From Mesorhizobium terrae (GTDB lineage Bacteria > Pseudomonadota > Alphaproteobacteria > Rhizobiales > Rhizobiaceae), in NCBI RefSeq assembly GCF_008727715.1, contig NZ_CP044218.1, positions 5,253,501 to 5,317,500 on the forward strand: DNA of 64,000 bases. Reading direction: 5' to 3'. Every line of letters starts with the position of its first letter. Positions within the stretch are counted from its first letter, which is position 1. The position numbers and the translations under genes are program-made. Below the pieces are notes generated by a model. That model was not told the origin of the DNA. It did no database searches and saw nothing but the letters and a program-made list of their open reading frames with translations. Shown in pieces: positions 53,141-60,984 of this stretch.

Positions 53141-53617
53141 ATGGCTGAGCTTTCCTCGCTCGCAGAACTCGGCACCGTCGCGCAGACCGCGCAGCCGGCT
53201 GCTCCGGTCCACGTCCAGAAGCTCGACAAGTCGGGCCGCGCCTATGCCACCGGCAAGCGCAAGGACGCCATCGCCCGCGTCTGGGTGAAGCCCGGCTCCG
53301 GCAAGATCACTGTCAACGACAAGGAATTCGGCGCTTACTTCGCCCGTCCGGTCCTGCAGATGATCCTCAACCAGCCGATCATCGCGGCCAACCGCGCCGG
53401 CCAGTACGACATCATCGCCACCGTCACCGGCGGCGGCCTCTCCGGCCAGGCCGGTGCCGTGCGTCACGGCATCTCCAAGGCGCTGACCTATTACGAGCCG
53501 GCGCTGCGCGGCGTGCTCAAGAAGGGCGGCTTCCTGACCCGCGACAGCCGTACTGTCGAGCGTAAGAAGTACGGCAAGGCCAAGGCCCGTCGTTCGTTCC
53601 AGTTCTCGAAGCGCTAA
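53141..53617 (+). CDS. rpsI: 30S ribosomal protein S9
   Basis: Small-subunit protein whose basic carboxy tail reaches the P-site tRNA. The 158-residue protein has [52 protein letters not shown] and the tail [24 protein letters not shown]. The amino-terminal 30-residue extension ([18 protein letters not shown]) is usual in rhizobia. The start is the ATG two bases after the rplM stop. Confidence 0.98.
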   Translation: MAELSSLAELGTVAQTAQPAAPVHVQKLDKSGRAYATGKRKDAIARVWVKPGSGKITVNDKEFGAYFARPVLQMILNQPIIAANRAGQYDIIATVTGGGLSGQAGAVRHGISKALTYYEPALRGVLKKGGFLTRDSRTVERKKYGKAKARRSFQFSKR

Positions 53618-53638
53618 GCGCTTTTCGGAACCGAATAC

Positions 53639-53668
53639 GAAAAGGCCGCCTCCGGGCGGCCTTTTTTG
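53639..53668 (+). terminator. Terminator of rplM-rpsI
   Basis: The 9-bp stem AAGGCCGCC / GGCGGCCTT has a TCCG loop and is followed by TTTTTT. It lies about 22 bases past the rpsI stop. Confidence 0.9.
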
Positions 53669-53729
53669 TTTGGGCTGGTGGCTAGCCAATCACCCGGCGA
53701 CACCATTGCGCCAATGCCACGACAGTTCG

Positions 53730-54338
53730 TCAGACAGGCGCGGACAGAGCCCTCAGCCGCAAATCGAGATAGCCCCTCACCTGTGCGACAGCCGTGTCGC
53801 GGTCGACACTGCCCGCCTCCAGGCCAAGGCGCAGCCACAGCCCATCGATCAGGGCGCTGATACCGAGGGCGATGTCCCGCGCCTGTTCAGGCGCCACAAG
53901 ACGAGACAGCCCCGACATCAGGTTTGAATGCATGCGGGCATGAATGACCTTCTGGATGCGCTTCAGCTTTTCGTCGCGCGGCACCTCGGCACACAGCGAC
54001 AGCCAGGCGTGACAGGTCGGCGGCTGGAACAGCTCGGGCTCGAAATTGCCGTCGATCACCGCCTCGAGCCGCTCCATGGGTGTGCGCGCGCGTTTCAGCC
54101 GCGCCACGACCGCATCGCGAAGTGCGGCGTTGGCCTCGCGCATGGTGTGCTCGAAGAGTTCCTGCTTCTTGCGGAAGTAGTGCAGGACGATGCCCTTCGA
54201 GGCACCGGCGTGGCTGGCAACCTTTTCCAGCGTCATGCCTGCCACCCCCTCCTTTTGCAGAACGGCAAAGGCTGCCTGCCGCAGTTCCTTGCGGCGGATC
54301 TCGCTGATGCGGGTGAGTCTGGCTGGACGATCATGCAT
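53730..54338 (-). CDS. betI: BetI-like TetR-family choline-responsive repressor
   Basis: A 202-residue TetR-family repressor. The HTH region is RRKELRQAAFAVLQKEGVAGMTLEKVASHAGASKGIVLHYFRKKQELFEHTMR, with the BetI-like IVLHYF; the carboxy part has THAWLSLCAEVPRD and GLWLRLGLE as in BetI. BetI senses choline and represses choline-uptake and betaine-synthesis genes. The start (54336-54338) is MHDRPARLTRISEIRRKE; an open frame 18 codons upstream overlaps the operator. It is divergent from choX, with a near-perfect palindrome between them. No betA or betB gene is in the window. Confidence 0.82.
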   Translation of the reverse strand: MHDRPARLTRISEIRRKELRQAAFAVLQKEGVAGMTLEKVASHAGASKGIVLHYFRKKQELFEHTMREANAALRDAVVARLKRARTPMERLEAVIDGNFEPELFQPPTCHAWLSLCAEVPRDEKLKRIQKVIHARMHSNLMSGLSRLVAPEQARDIALGISALIDGLWLRLGLEAGSVDRDTAVAQVRGYLDLRLRALSAPV

Positions 54339-54372
54339 GAATCGAGATTGACATTTCTGCCCCTCCAGATCA

Positions 54373-54396
54373 ATTATTGTCCCATGGGTCAATAAT
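54373..54396. promoter_or_regulatory. Near-perfect 24-bp palindrome, probable BetI operator
   Basis: The arms are ATTATTG and CAATAAT around a CCCATGGG centre. The whole 24-bp site differs from its own complement by a single base pair of positions. It stands in the 88-base region between the divergent betI and choX starts, ideally placed to control both. Confidence 0.75.
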
Positions 54397-54426
54397 CATA
54401 CCAAACGGATAATGGGAGCGCTCGAC

Positions 54427-55356
54427 ATGCGGAACTTCGCCATCATCGTCTTGATCGCCTGCGGCGTCGCCACCGAGGCCCACGCCGCCGATCCCGCCGG
54501 ATGCAAGGCGGTTCGCATGGCGGAACCCGGCTGGAACGACCTCGCCTTCACCACCGGCGTGGCCCATGTCCTGTTCGAAGCCCTGGGCTATGAGCCGAAG
54601 AGCGATGTGCTGGGCATCAACGTCATCTACGAAGGCATGAAGAACAACGACCTGGACGTGTTCCTCGGCTACTGGGACCCGGCCATGGTGACCTACTACA
54701 AGCCCTACAAGGAGGACGGCTCGGTCGAGACCCTGAAGCTCAACCTCGTCGGGGCGAAATACACATTCGCCGTGCCGGCCTATGTCTGGGATGCAGGGGT
54801 CCGGGATTTCAAGGATCTGCACAAATTCGCCGACAAGTTCGGCCGCAAGATGTACGGCATCGAACCCGGCTCCAACCAGCTGATGATGGATGCCATTGCC
54901 GATCCCACGCTGGAACTCGCGAGCTGGGAAGTGGTGGAGTCCAGCGAAGCCGGCATGCTCTCGGAGGTCGGCTACAAGATCAAGGAAAAGCAGTTCATCG
55001 TCTTTCAGGGCTGGGCGCCGCATCCGATGAATGTCAGCTACGACCTGCGCTATCTGACCGGAGGCGACAAGTTCTACGGCCCCGATTTGGGCGCCGCGAC
55101 GGTCTCCACCCAGACCCGAAAGGGCTATGCCGCCGCCTGCCCGAACGTCACGAAATTGCTGACGAACCTGACATTCAATGTGGCGCTGGAAAATGCCGGC
55201 ATGGGCTACCTCATCAATGACGGCATGGCGCCAACCGCCGCGGGCCGCAAGGCGATCGCCGCGAACCCTGCACTGCTCGAGACCTGGCTTGCCGGCGTGA
55301 CCACGTTCGACGGCCAGCCGGCACTGGCCGCGGTGAAGGCGAAGCTTGGCCTATGA
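54427..55356 (+). CDS. choX: ChoX-like periplasmic choline-binding protein
   Basis: A 309-residue substrate-binding protein of the choline ABC system. Its signal peptide ends AHA-AD (about residue 20). The aromatic choline cage of Sinorhizobium ChoX (W43, W90, Y119, W205) has counterparts here at W36, W83, Y112 and W196. These lie in EPGWNDL, GYWDP, AKYTF and FQGWAP; all but the last share a constant offset of seven. The chosen ATG (54427) follows GGGAG. In S. meliloti choX is followed by choW and choV; here no permease or ATPase follows. The next gene overlaps by four bases. Confidence 0.9.
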   Translation: MRNFAIIVLIACGVATEAHAADPAGCKAVRMAEPGWNDLAFTTGVAHVLFEALGYEPKSDVLGINVIYEGMKNNDLDVFLGYWDPAMVTYYKPYKEDGSVETLKLNLVGAKYTFAVPAYVWDAGVRDFKDLHKFADKFGRKMYGIEPGSNQLMMDAIADPTLELASWEVVESSEAGMLSEVGYKIKEKQFIVFQGWAPHPMNVSYDLRYLTGGDKFYGPDLGAATVSTQTRKGYAAACPNVTKLLTNLTFNVALENAGMGYLINDGMAPTAAGRKAIAANPALLETWLAGVTTFDGQPALAAVKAKLGL

Positions 55357-56162
55357 CAGGCACTGACGCGTGGCTGGGCCGCAAGCGCTTCGTCGACGCT
55401 GGCGGTGCCCGCATCGCCTATGTCGAATTCGAGGGGGCCGGCCCGCCGCTGCTCTTGCTGCACGGTTTTACCGACAGCAGCCGCAGCTTTTCGCTCATTA
55501 CCTCGCAACTGGCGGGCCGTCGCCTCATCATCGCGGACCTGCCCGGCCATGGCGGCTCGGCGCCAGGCCATGATGGCTGGACGCCAGCCGATCTCGCCCG
55601 GCAGATGTCGGCCTTCATGACCGCCCTGGACATGGAGCCGGCCGTGCTGGTCGGACATTCGCTCGGATCGATGGTCGCGATCGAACTGGCGGCAACCCGA
55701 CCTGGAGCGTTCGCAGGGCTCGTCCTGCTGGCGGCAACGTTGCAGCCCGAACTCGCCGATGATCACCCGGTCGTCGTTGGGGTGAACGCGTTGCGCGACC
55801 CTATCGACCCGAACGCTCCGTTCTTCGAGCTTTGGCATCACTGCCATCCAGGCGTGCCTGAGACATTTCTGGCGCGACTGGCCGAGGAGGCCGCCGCCAT
55901 GCCGGCGCACAGGTGGCGTGCCATCCTGCAGGCTCTGCGCGACTGCGACCTGACCGAACAGGCGTCGCGCATCGACATGCCGGTCCTGATCATCAGCGGC
56001 GCGGACGACGATCTGTTCAGCAAGGCGCATCACGAAGCGCTGGCGGCCGCGTTTCCTGATGCGGTGGCGATGCGTCTTGCGGATTGCGGGCACAACCCGC
56101 ACTGGGATTCGCCGAAACGGGTGGCAGCGGCCATCACGCAGGCATTTCCGGCCACGGTATAG
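55353..56162 (+). CDS. Alpha/beta hydrolase coupled to choX
   Basis: A 269-residue cytoplasmic alpha/beta hydrolase, with LLLLHGFTDSSRSFSLI (oxyanion hole), the elbow GHSLGS (Ser), GADDDLFS (Asp) and DCGHNPHWDSP (His): a complete catalytic triad. No signal peptide is seen. Its ATG overlaps the choX stop (ATGA), so it is translated with choX. Context suggests hydrolysis of a choline ester or related compound after uptake, but no substrate can be read from the sequence. Confidence 0.88.
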   Translation: MTGTDAWLGRKRFVDAGGARIAYVEFEGAGPPLLLLHGFTDSSRSFSLITSQLAGRRLIIADLPGHGGSAPGHDGWTPADLARQMSAFMTALDMEPAVLVGHSLGSMVAIELAATRPGAFAGLVLLAATLQPELADDHPVVVGVNALRDPIDPNAPFFELWHHCHPGVPETFLARLAEEAAAMPAHRWRAILQALRDCDLTEQASRIDMPVLIISGADDDLFSKAHHEALAAAFPDAVAMRLADCGHNPHWDSPKRVAAAITQAFPATV

Positions 56163-56218
56163 AACACCCCCTGCTGCCATGACCGAAGCCCATGGTGCTT
56201 ACGCCCCGGACGATGATC

Positions 56219-57271
56219 TCAGTTGATGCTCGCCGTCGTCGTCGGCATTTGCGGTCGCGCCATGCCATAGGGCACGCGATAGCCGTTGGCGGTCAGCCAT
56301 TCGATCGCCGCGCGCGGCTCGTCGGTCTGGATGATGGTGGCGCCGCGCTCGGCCCAGAAACCCCAGCTCTCGGCCGGCAGGCTGGCCGCCACCGCCAGTT
56401 CGTCGCCGCGCCCGCCGGCAAGAGAGCCGCCCGGCTTGTTCAGGATGGCGTAGGTGTCGGCCCACAGATGCCAGTCGCCGCGCACGGCCGCCGCCCGCAC
56501 TTTTGTCGAAAACAGCGCGCCGCCGGTTTCGGTCAGCCTTTCGGCACCGTTGCGCCAGTTGATCAGCTCGATCGCATCGACGGCGAAGGCGCCGGCGACC
56601 TTGGCGACGAAAACCGGATCGCGCACGGCATCGTCGGCAACGATCGGCATGAACTGAAAACCGCGTCCCGCCGCCTTCAACGCCGCGCCCACCTCGGCGA
56701 TGCGGGCGTCGTTCCAGATGTTTTCCTTGACCACGACCTCATTGGCCATGCCGAGGTCGCGCGCCTCGGCGATGATCGCCGGCAGCGCCTCGGTGCCCAG
56801 CTTGTTGTCGACATTGACCAGGATGCGGCCCCGGGTCGCCGATAGGAATTCGCGTAGCGTCGAGACGGTCTCTGGCGTGGCGACGCGGCCGGCCTCGATC
56901 ACCAGCCGGCATGTCTTTATTTCGGTCAGCGTGCGTTCCGCCACCTCGCCGTTGCAGGTGGTCGTGCGGTCGAGCCAGCTGTCGTGCATGATCACCAGCA
57001 CGCCGTCCTTCGAGCGACGGACATCGACCTCGACCATCTCGGCGCCAGCGGCGATTGCATCCTCGACGGCGGCCAGCGAATTTTCCGGGAACCGTGCCTT
57101 ACCGGCCTGCAGCCCGCCGGAGCGATGGGCGACGACCATGACATGGTCGCGCCACTGGTTGGCGTTGTGCAGCCGCTCCAGGATCTGCGCGGCACGGCCG
57201 GTGTCGGCCGCCACCGCGGGAAAAGCCGCCAGCATCGCGGCCACCGCCGCGCCCAACCACGCCATCCGCAT
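56219..57271 (-). CDS. Secreted glycerophosphodiester phosphodiesterase
   Basis: A 350-residue GDPD-family enzyme with a signal peptide (RMAWLGAAVAAMLAAFPAVAA, cut near AVA-AD). The catalytic fold is visible: VVAHRSGGLQAGKARFPENSLAAVEDAI (His and Glu), EVDVRRSKDGVLVIMHD (metal ligands and second His) and LDRTT. Such enzymes cleave glycerophosphodiesters such as glycerophosphocholine to glycerol 3-phosphate and the alcohol. GGAG precedes the ATG at 57269-57271. It is convergent with the choX-hydrolase pair; a supply of choline is a plausible link. Confidence 0.9.
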   Translation of the reverse strand: MRMAWLGAAVAAMLAAFPAVAADTGRAAQILERLHNANQWRDHVMVVAHRSGGLQAGKARFPENSLAAVEDAIAAGAEMVEVDVRRSKDGVLVIMHDSWLDRTTTCNGEVAERTLTEIKTCRLVIEAGRVATPETVSTLREFLSATRGRILVNVDNKLGTEALPAIIAEARDLGMANEVVVKENIWNDARIAEVGAALKAAGRGFQFMPIVADDAVRDPVFVAKVAGAFAVDAIELINWRNGAERLTETGGALFSTKVRAAAVRGDWHLWADTYAILNKPGGSLAGGRGDELAVAASLPAESWGFWAERGATIIQTDEPRAAIEWLTANGYRVPYGMARPQMPTTTASIN

Positions 57272-57390
57272 TGAGAATCGCTCCGTGCCGGACCAGTCGG
57301 CGCCGCAATAGCGGCCCGCCATGACGGCGCCGTGAACGAAGCCGGCTTGCGAAAGACGTGGCCAGGAACCCGCATCGCCGCCAGGCCAAC

Positions 57391-57419
57391 AAAAAAGCCC
57401 CGCCGAAGCGGGGCTTTTT
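57391..57419. terminator. Bidirectional terminator upstream of GDPD, after the IalB-like gene
   Basis: The 8-bp stem AGCCCCGC / GCGGGGCT with a CGAA loop has six A before it and TTTTT after it. It serves the IalB-like gene (minus strand, stop at 57459). Confidence 0.85.
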
Positions 57420-57458
57420 CGAATTCTCTACCGGGCGTTCAGGCGCCCTGGAAGACGA

Positions 57459-58082
57459 TCAGTTGGCGGTCTTGGCCTTGTCCTGCTCTTCCTTGAGCTT
57501 CTTGGAGAAGTCCTGGTTGTTCTTGTTGACGAACTCCTGGAGCTTCTTCTGGCGGTCCTCGATGTCGGACTGCTGCATGGCCGGGCCGTCGAAGGCGGTG
57601 CCGAAGCCAGCCAGCGAAATCTTGATCGGGTTCGGCTGGTTCTGGAAATTGATCGAGGTCAGCGTGATCTGCTGGCCCTTCTTGAAGGACGAAACCAGTT
57701 GGTCGGTCAGCGGCACTTCGGCCACGCAGCGGTCCGGGAAGCAGATGACATAGTCAAGCTTCTGCGCCTTGCCGGCGTCGATTTGCAGGCCGATGCCGGG
57801 AGGCACCAGACGGCCGGTCGGCACGGTGACCTGGAACACCTTGCGGTTCACCTTGCCGCGCAGGTCGATCAGGCTGACGCCGGTGATCAGCTGGCCGTTG
57901 TTGGCGGTGGTGATGTTCTGCACGTTGCAGATGTCGACGTCTTCCTGCTTGGTGCAGGCCTTGAACCAACCCTGCGGGATCTGCTGCTGGGCGGATGCAG
58001 CCGGAACGCCAGCACCCAGCACACCGGCGACGCCGGCAACCATGAGCGGGAGGCGGAAAGCTTTGCTGTTCAAGCTCATCAT
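57459..58082 (-). CDS. IalB-family (invasion-associated locus B) periplasmic protein
   Basis: A 207-residue exported protein of the IalB family. Its signal peptide ends near ASA-QQQ (about residue 35). The core is QQIPQGWFKACTKQEDVDICNVQNI, then LVPPGIGLQIDAGKAQKLDYVICFPDRCVAEVPL and FVGF-type ISLAGFGTAFDGPAM. Four Cys are placed as in the family (CTK, CNV, CFP, RCV), making two likely disulfides. A Lys/Gln-rich tail of about 35 residues follows. In Bartonella IalB aids host-cell invasion; in rhizobia its role is not set. The start is one of two adjacent ATG codons; GAGG lies upstream. Confidence 0.88.
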   Translation of the reverse strand: MMSLNSKAFRLPLMVAGVAGVLGAGVPAASAQQQIPQGWFKACTKQEDVDICNVQNITTANNGQLITGVSLIDLRGKVNRKVFQVTVPTGRLVPPGIGLQIDAGKAQKLDYVICFPDRCVAEVPLTDQLVSSFKKGQQITLTSINFQNQPNPIKISLAGFGTAFDGPAMQQSDIEDRQKKLQEFVNKNNQDFSKKLKEEQDKAKTAN

Positions 58083-58301
58083 ATGATGGAATTCCTCTAA
58101 CGTGATCCCCGAGCGGCCTTCGGCCCTTTGGCGTGCTACCTCTTGCCCAAATGAGGCAACAGAATGGCTTGGTCGGCGTGTTACACCGGCATTGCAGCCG
58201 AATCCAGCCCAACGACCGTATTTCTTGGCTATGACCACGGTACGGCCACAGCTCATGCTAGGTTGCGTCCCGAATCACACAATCTCGTTCGAGGATACGG
58301 C

Positions 58302-60116
58302 ATGAGCCGCTCGTTTCCCTGGCTGACCGCCGCGTTTCTTCTGCTCGGCAGCGCACTTGCCCAGGCCGAGCCAAAACACGGCATCGCCATGCAGGGCGAG
58401 CCGGAACTGCCAGCCGGCTACACGCATTTCCCCTATGCCGACCCCGAAGCGCCGAAGGGCGGCAATGTCACCTATTGCGTGGTCGGCTCGTTCGACAATC
58501 TCAACCCGTTCATCATCAAGAGTCTGCGCACCACCGCGCGCGGCATGATCGACACGGTCTACGGAAACCTCGTCTTCGAGCCGCTGATGCAGCGCAATTA
58601 CGACGAGCCGTTCGGCCTCTACGGCCTGCTAGCCGACACCGCCGATATGAGCGAGGACCGCAAGTCGATCGAATTCCACCTCGACCCCAAGGCCAAATGG
58701 TCGGACGGCCAGCCGGTGACGCCGGAAGACGTTCTGTTCAGCTACAACGTCTTCACTGAAAAGGGCCGCCCGCCCTATTCCGACCGCATGAAGAAGATCG
58801 CCAAGCTGGAGAAGACGGGCGAGCGCAGCGTGCGCTTCACCTTCAACGACCAGTCCGACCGCGAATTCCCGCTGATCATCGCGCTGACGCCGATCATCCC
58901 CAAACACGCCTTCAACAAGGACACGTTCGACCAGACCACGCTGAAGCCGCTGGTCGGCTCCGGTCCCTATACCGTGGCGCAGGTGGCGCCCGGGCAGCGC
59001 ATCGTGTTCAAGCGCAACCCCGACTACTGGGGCAAGGACATCCCCTCCAAGCGCGGCTTCGACAATTTCGACCAGATCACCATCGAATATTTCCTGAACG
59101 CCAATGCCCAGCTCGAGGCGTTCAAGAAAGGCATCTGCGCCGTCAACACCGAGAGCGACCCGGTCAAGCGCGAGCGCGACATGGACTTTCCCGCCTTCAA
59201 GCGCGGCGACGTGGTGGCGGAAACCTTCAAGACCGGCATTCCGCCGGTGGTCACCGGCTTCCTGTTCAACACCAGGCTGGCGAAATTCTCCAACCCTGAG
59301 GTGCGCCGCGCGCTCGGCATGCTCTACGACTTCGAATGGGCCAACAAGAATCTGTTCAACGGCCGCTACACCCGCACCATGAGTTACTGGCAGGGGTCGG
59401 AGTTGTCGGCGCTCGGCCACCCGGCCTCCGACAAGGAAAAAGCGCTTCTGGCACCCTTCCCCGGCCGCGTGCCGCCGGACGTCATGGACGGCAGCTGGCG
59501 TCCGCCCGTCACTGACGGCTCGGGACAGGACCGCAAGGTGCTGAAGGCCGCCTTCGACCTGTTCAAGACGCAGGGCTATCACATCGAGAACGGCCAGATG
59601 CTCGACGCGCAGGGCCACCCCTTCGGCTTCGAGATCATCACCGCTTCGCAGGACGAGGAGCGGTTGGCCGCGCTCTACCAGCGCACGCTCGCCAAGATCG
59701 GCATCGCGGTGACCATCCGCGCGCTGGACGGCGACCAGATCCAGTCGCGCAAGCAGCGCTACGATTTCGAGTCGCTGATCGGGGCCAGCGGCTTCAACAA
59801 TTCGCTTTCGCCCGGCATCGAGCAGACCATGCGCTGGGGTTCGGCCGCGGCCAAGGTCGACGGTTCGTTCAACCTTGCCGGCGTCGCCGACCCGGCGGTG
59901 GACGCGGCGATCAACGCCATGCTGAACGCTCACAGCAAGGAAGATTTCGTCGCCGCGGTGCGCGTGCTCGACAGGCTGCTGATCTCGGGCAACTATATGG
60001 TGCCGATGCAATACAATGCCGAGCAGTGGATCGCCTATTGGAACTACCTGGATCACCCCAAGGCGACAGCGCTGTTCGGCTACCAGTTGCCGGTGTGGTG
60101 GCGTAAGCCGAACTGA
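58302..60116 (+). CDS. Extracellular solute-binding protein family 5 (YejA-like)
   Basis: A 604-residue periplasmic binding protein of the oligopeptide/nickel class, closest to YejA-like proteins that bind peptides or microcin C. Its signal peptide ends AQA-EPKHG (about residue 21), as in YejA. The core has HFPYADPEAPKGGNVTY, SFDNLNPFIIK, FHLDPKAKWSDGQPVTPEDVLFSYN and NPEVRRALGMLYDFEWAN. No permease or ATPase genes are adjacent, so it either uses a remote transporter or acts alone. The start (58302) lacks a strong ribosome site. A tandem pair of an 11-base unit (GCCGAACTGAG, 15-base period) overlaps its stop codon. Confidence 0.9.
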   Translation: MSRSFPWLTAAFLLLGSALAQAEPKHGIAMQGEPELPAGYTHFPYADPEAPKGGNVTYCVVGSFDNLNPFIIKSLRTTARGMIDTVYGNLVFEPLMQRNYDEPFGLYGLLADTADMSEDRKSIEFHLDPKAKWSDGQPVTPEDVLFSYNVFTEKGRPPYSDRMKKIAKLEKTGERSVRFTFNDQSDREFPLIIALTPIIPKHAFNKDTFDQTTLKPLVGSGPYTVAQVAPGQRIVFKRNPDYWGKDIPSKRGFDNFDQITIEYFLNANAQLEAFKKGICAVNTESDPVKRERDMDFPAFKRGDVVAETFKTGIPPVVTGFLFNTRLAKFSNPEVRRALGMLYDFEWANKNLFNGRYTRTMSYWQGSELSALGHPASDKEKALLAPFPGRVPPDVMDGSWRPPVTDGSGQDRKVLKAAFDLFKTQGYHIENGQMLDAQGHPFGFEIITASQDEERLAALYQRTLAKIGIAVTIRALDGDQIQSRKQRYDFESLIGASGFNNSLSPGIEQTMRWGSAAAKVDGSFNLAGVADPAVDAAINAMLNAHSKEDFVAAVRVLDRLLISGNYMVPMQYNAEQWIAYWNYLDHPKATALFGYQLPVWWRKPN

Positions 60117-60150
60117 GCTGGGCCGAACTGAGTTGCCGAAAGGATCGAGG

Positions 60151-60831
60151 ATGAGCGAGACAACCTCCCTGACCATCGATGTCGTGTCGGACGTCGTCTG
60201 CCCCTGGTGCTTCCTCGGCCAGAAACGGCTGGAGCAGGCGATCGAAGCGGTGAAGGATGTCGATGTCACGGTGCGCTGGCGACCCTTCCAGCTCGACCCG
60301 ACCATTCCGGCGGAAGGCAAGGACCGCAAGGCCTATATGCAGGCGAAGTTTGGCGACGGCGACCGGCTCAAACAAATTCACGCCAACCTCGTTTCGCTCG
60401 GCGCCGCGGAAGGCATCTCTTTCGACTTCGACGCCATCAAGGTGGCACCCAACACGCTCGATGCCCATCGCGTCATCCGCTGGGCCGGGCCGGTCGGCGA
60501 GGCCGTGCAGAACCGGCTGGTGACCGGCCTGTTCGGCGCCTATTTCGAGCGCGGCGAAAACACCGGCGACCATCAGGTGCTGATCGCGGCCGCGCGCGAG
60601 GCGGGCATGGACGCCTCCGTCGTGGAAACGCTGTTGCCGACCGACGCCGATGTCGAAGCCGTGCGCACCGAGATCGCCACCGCCGCGCGCATGGGCATTA
60701 CCGGTGTGCCGTGTTTCCTGATCGAGGAGCGTTATGCGGTGATGGGCGCGCAGGACACCGAAACGATCGCCGACGCGATCCGGCAGGTGGCCGCCGCCAA
60801 GGCACGCGGCGAGCTCGACAAGGCGGGGTAA
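60151..60831 (+). CDS. DsbA-family oxidoreductase (FrnE/2-hydroxychromene isomerase-like)
   Basis: A 226-residue cytoplasmic thioredoxin-fold protein with the active-site CPWC (C17-C20) at the start of the fold (DVVSDVVCPWCFLGQKRLEQAI). The helical insert, WRPFQLDPTIPAEGKDRKAYMQAKFG and the cis-Pro loop GITGVPCFLIEERYAVMGAQ match FrnE-like proteins. FrnE-like proteins of Deinococcus and Rhizobium act as disulfide isomerases in oxidative-stress defence. AAAGGATCGAGG precedes the ATG. It lies 34 bases downstream of the YejA-like gene. Confidence 0.92.
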   Translation: MSETTSLTIDVVSDVVCPWCFLGQKRLEQAIEAVKDVDVTVRWRPFQLDPTIPAEGKDRKAYMQAKFGDGDRLKQIHANLVSLGAAEGISFDFDAIKVAPNTLDAHRVIRWAGPVGEAVQNRLVTGLFGAYFERGENTGDHQVLIAAAREAGMDASVVETLLPTDADVEAVRTEIATAARMGITGVPCFLIEERYAVMGAQDTETIADAIRQVAAAKARGELDKAG

Positions 60832-60879
60832 CCGCCCCGGCATATGAATGCCGCCGGCCAACGCGGATCACCGTGCCAT

Positions 60880-60975
60880 ATTTCTCGGCGGCCCACGCGA
60901 ATCCAGGTCCCGGCCGCGCTTCCCAATGGATTCCGGGTCGGCGCTCGGCTTCGCCTCGCTTGCCCGGAATGACGA
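60880..60975. repeat. Intergenic palindromic repeat upstream of the mfd stop
   Basis: ATTCCGGGTCGGCGCTCGG and GCTTGCCCGGAAT are complementary arms, with GCGCTCGGCTTCGCCTCGC between them. The GTCATTCCGGG motif is widespread between convergent genes in Rhizobiales. It lies between the convergent dsbA-like and mfd genes. Assignment is by resemblance. Confidence 0.6.
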
Positions 60976-60984
60976 CCGGATGTT

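Noticed and set aside
54339..54392. Longer amino terminus for BetI starting near 54392
   Set aside because: It would place the coding sequence over the 24-bp palindrome, and the extra residues are not found in TetR proteins.
60107..60132. Tandem GCCGAACTGAG units at the stop of the YejA-like gene
   Set aside because: Only two copies with a 15-base period; too little to claim a functional repeat, so it is mentioned only within the gene entry.
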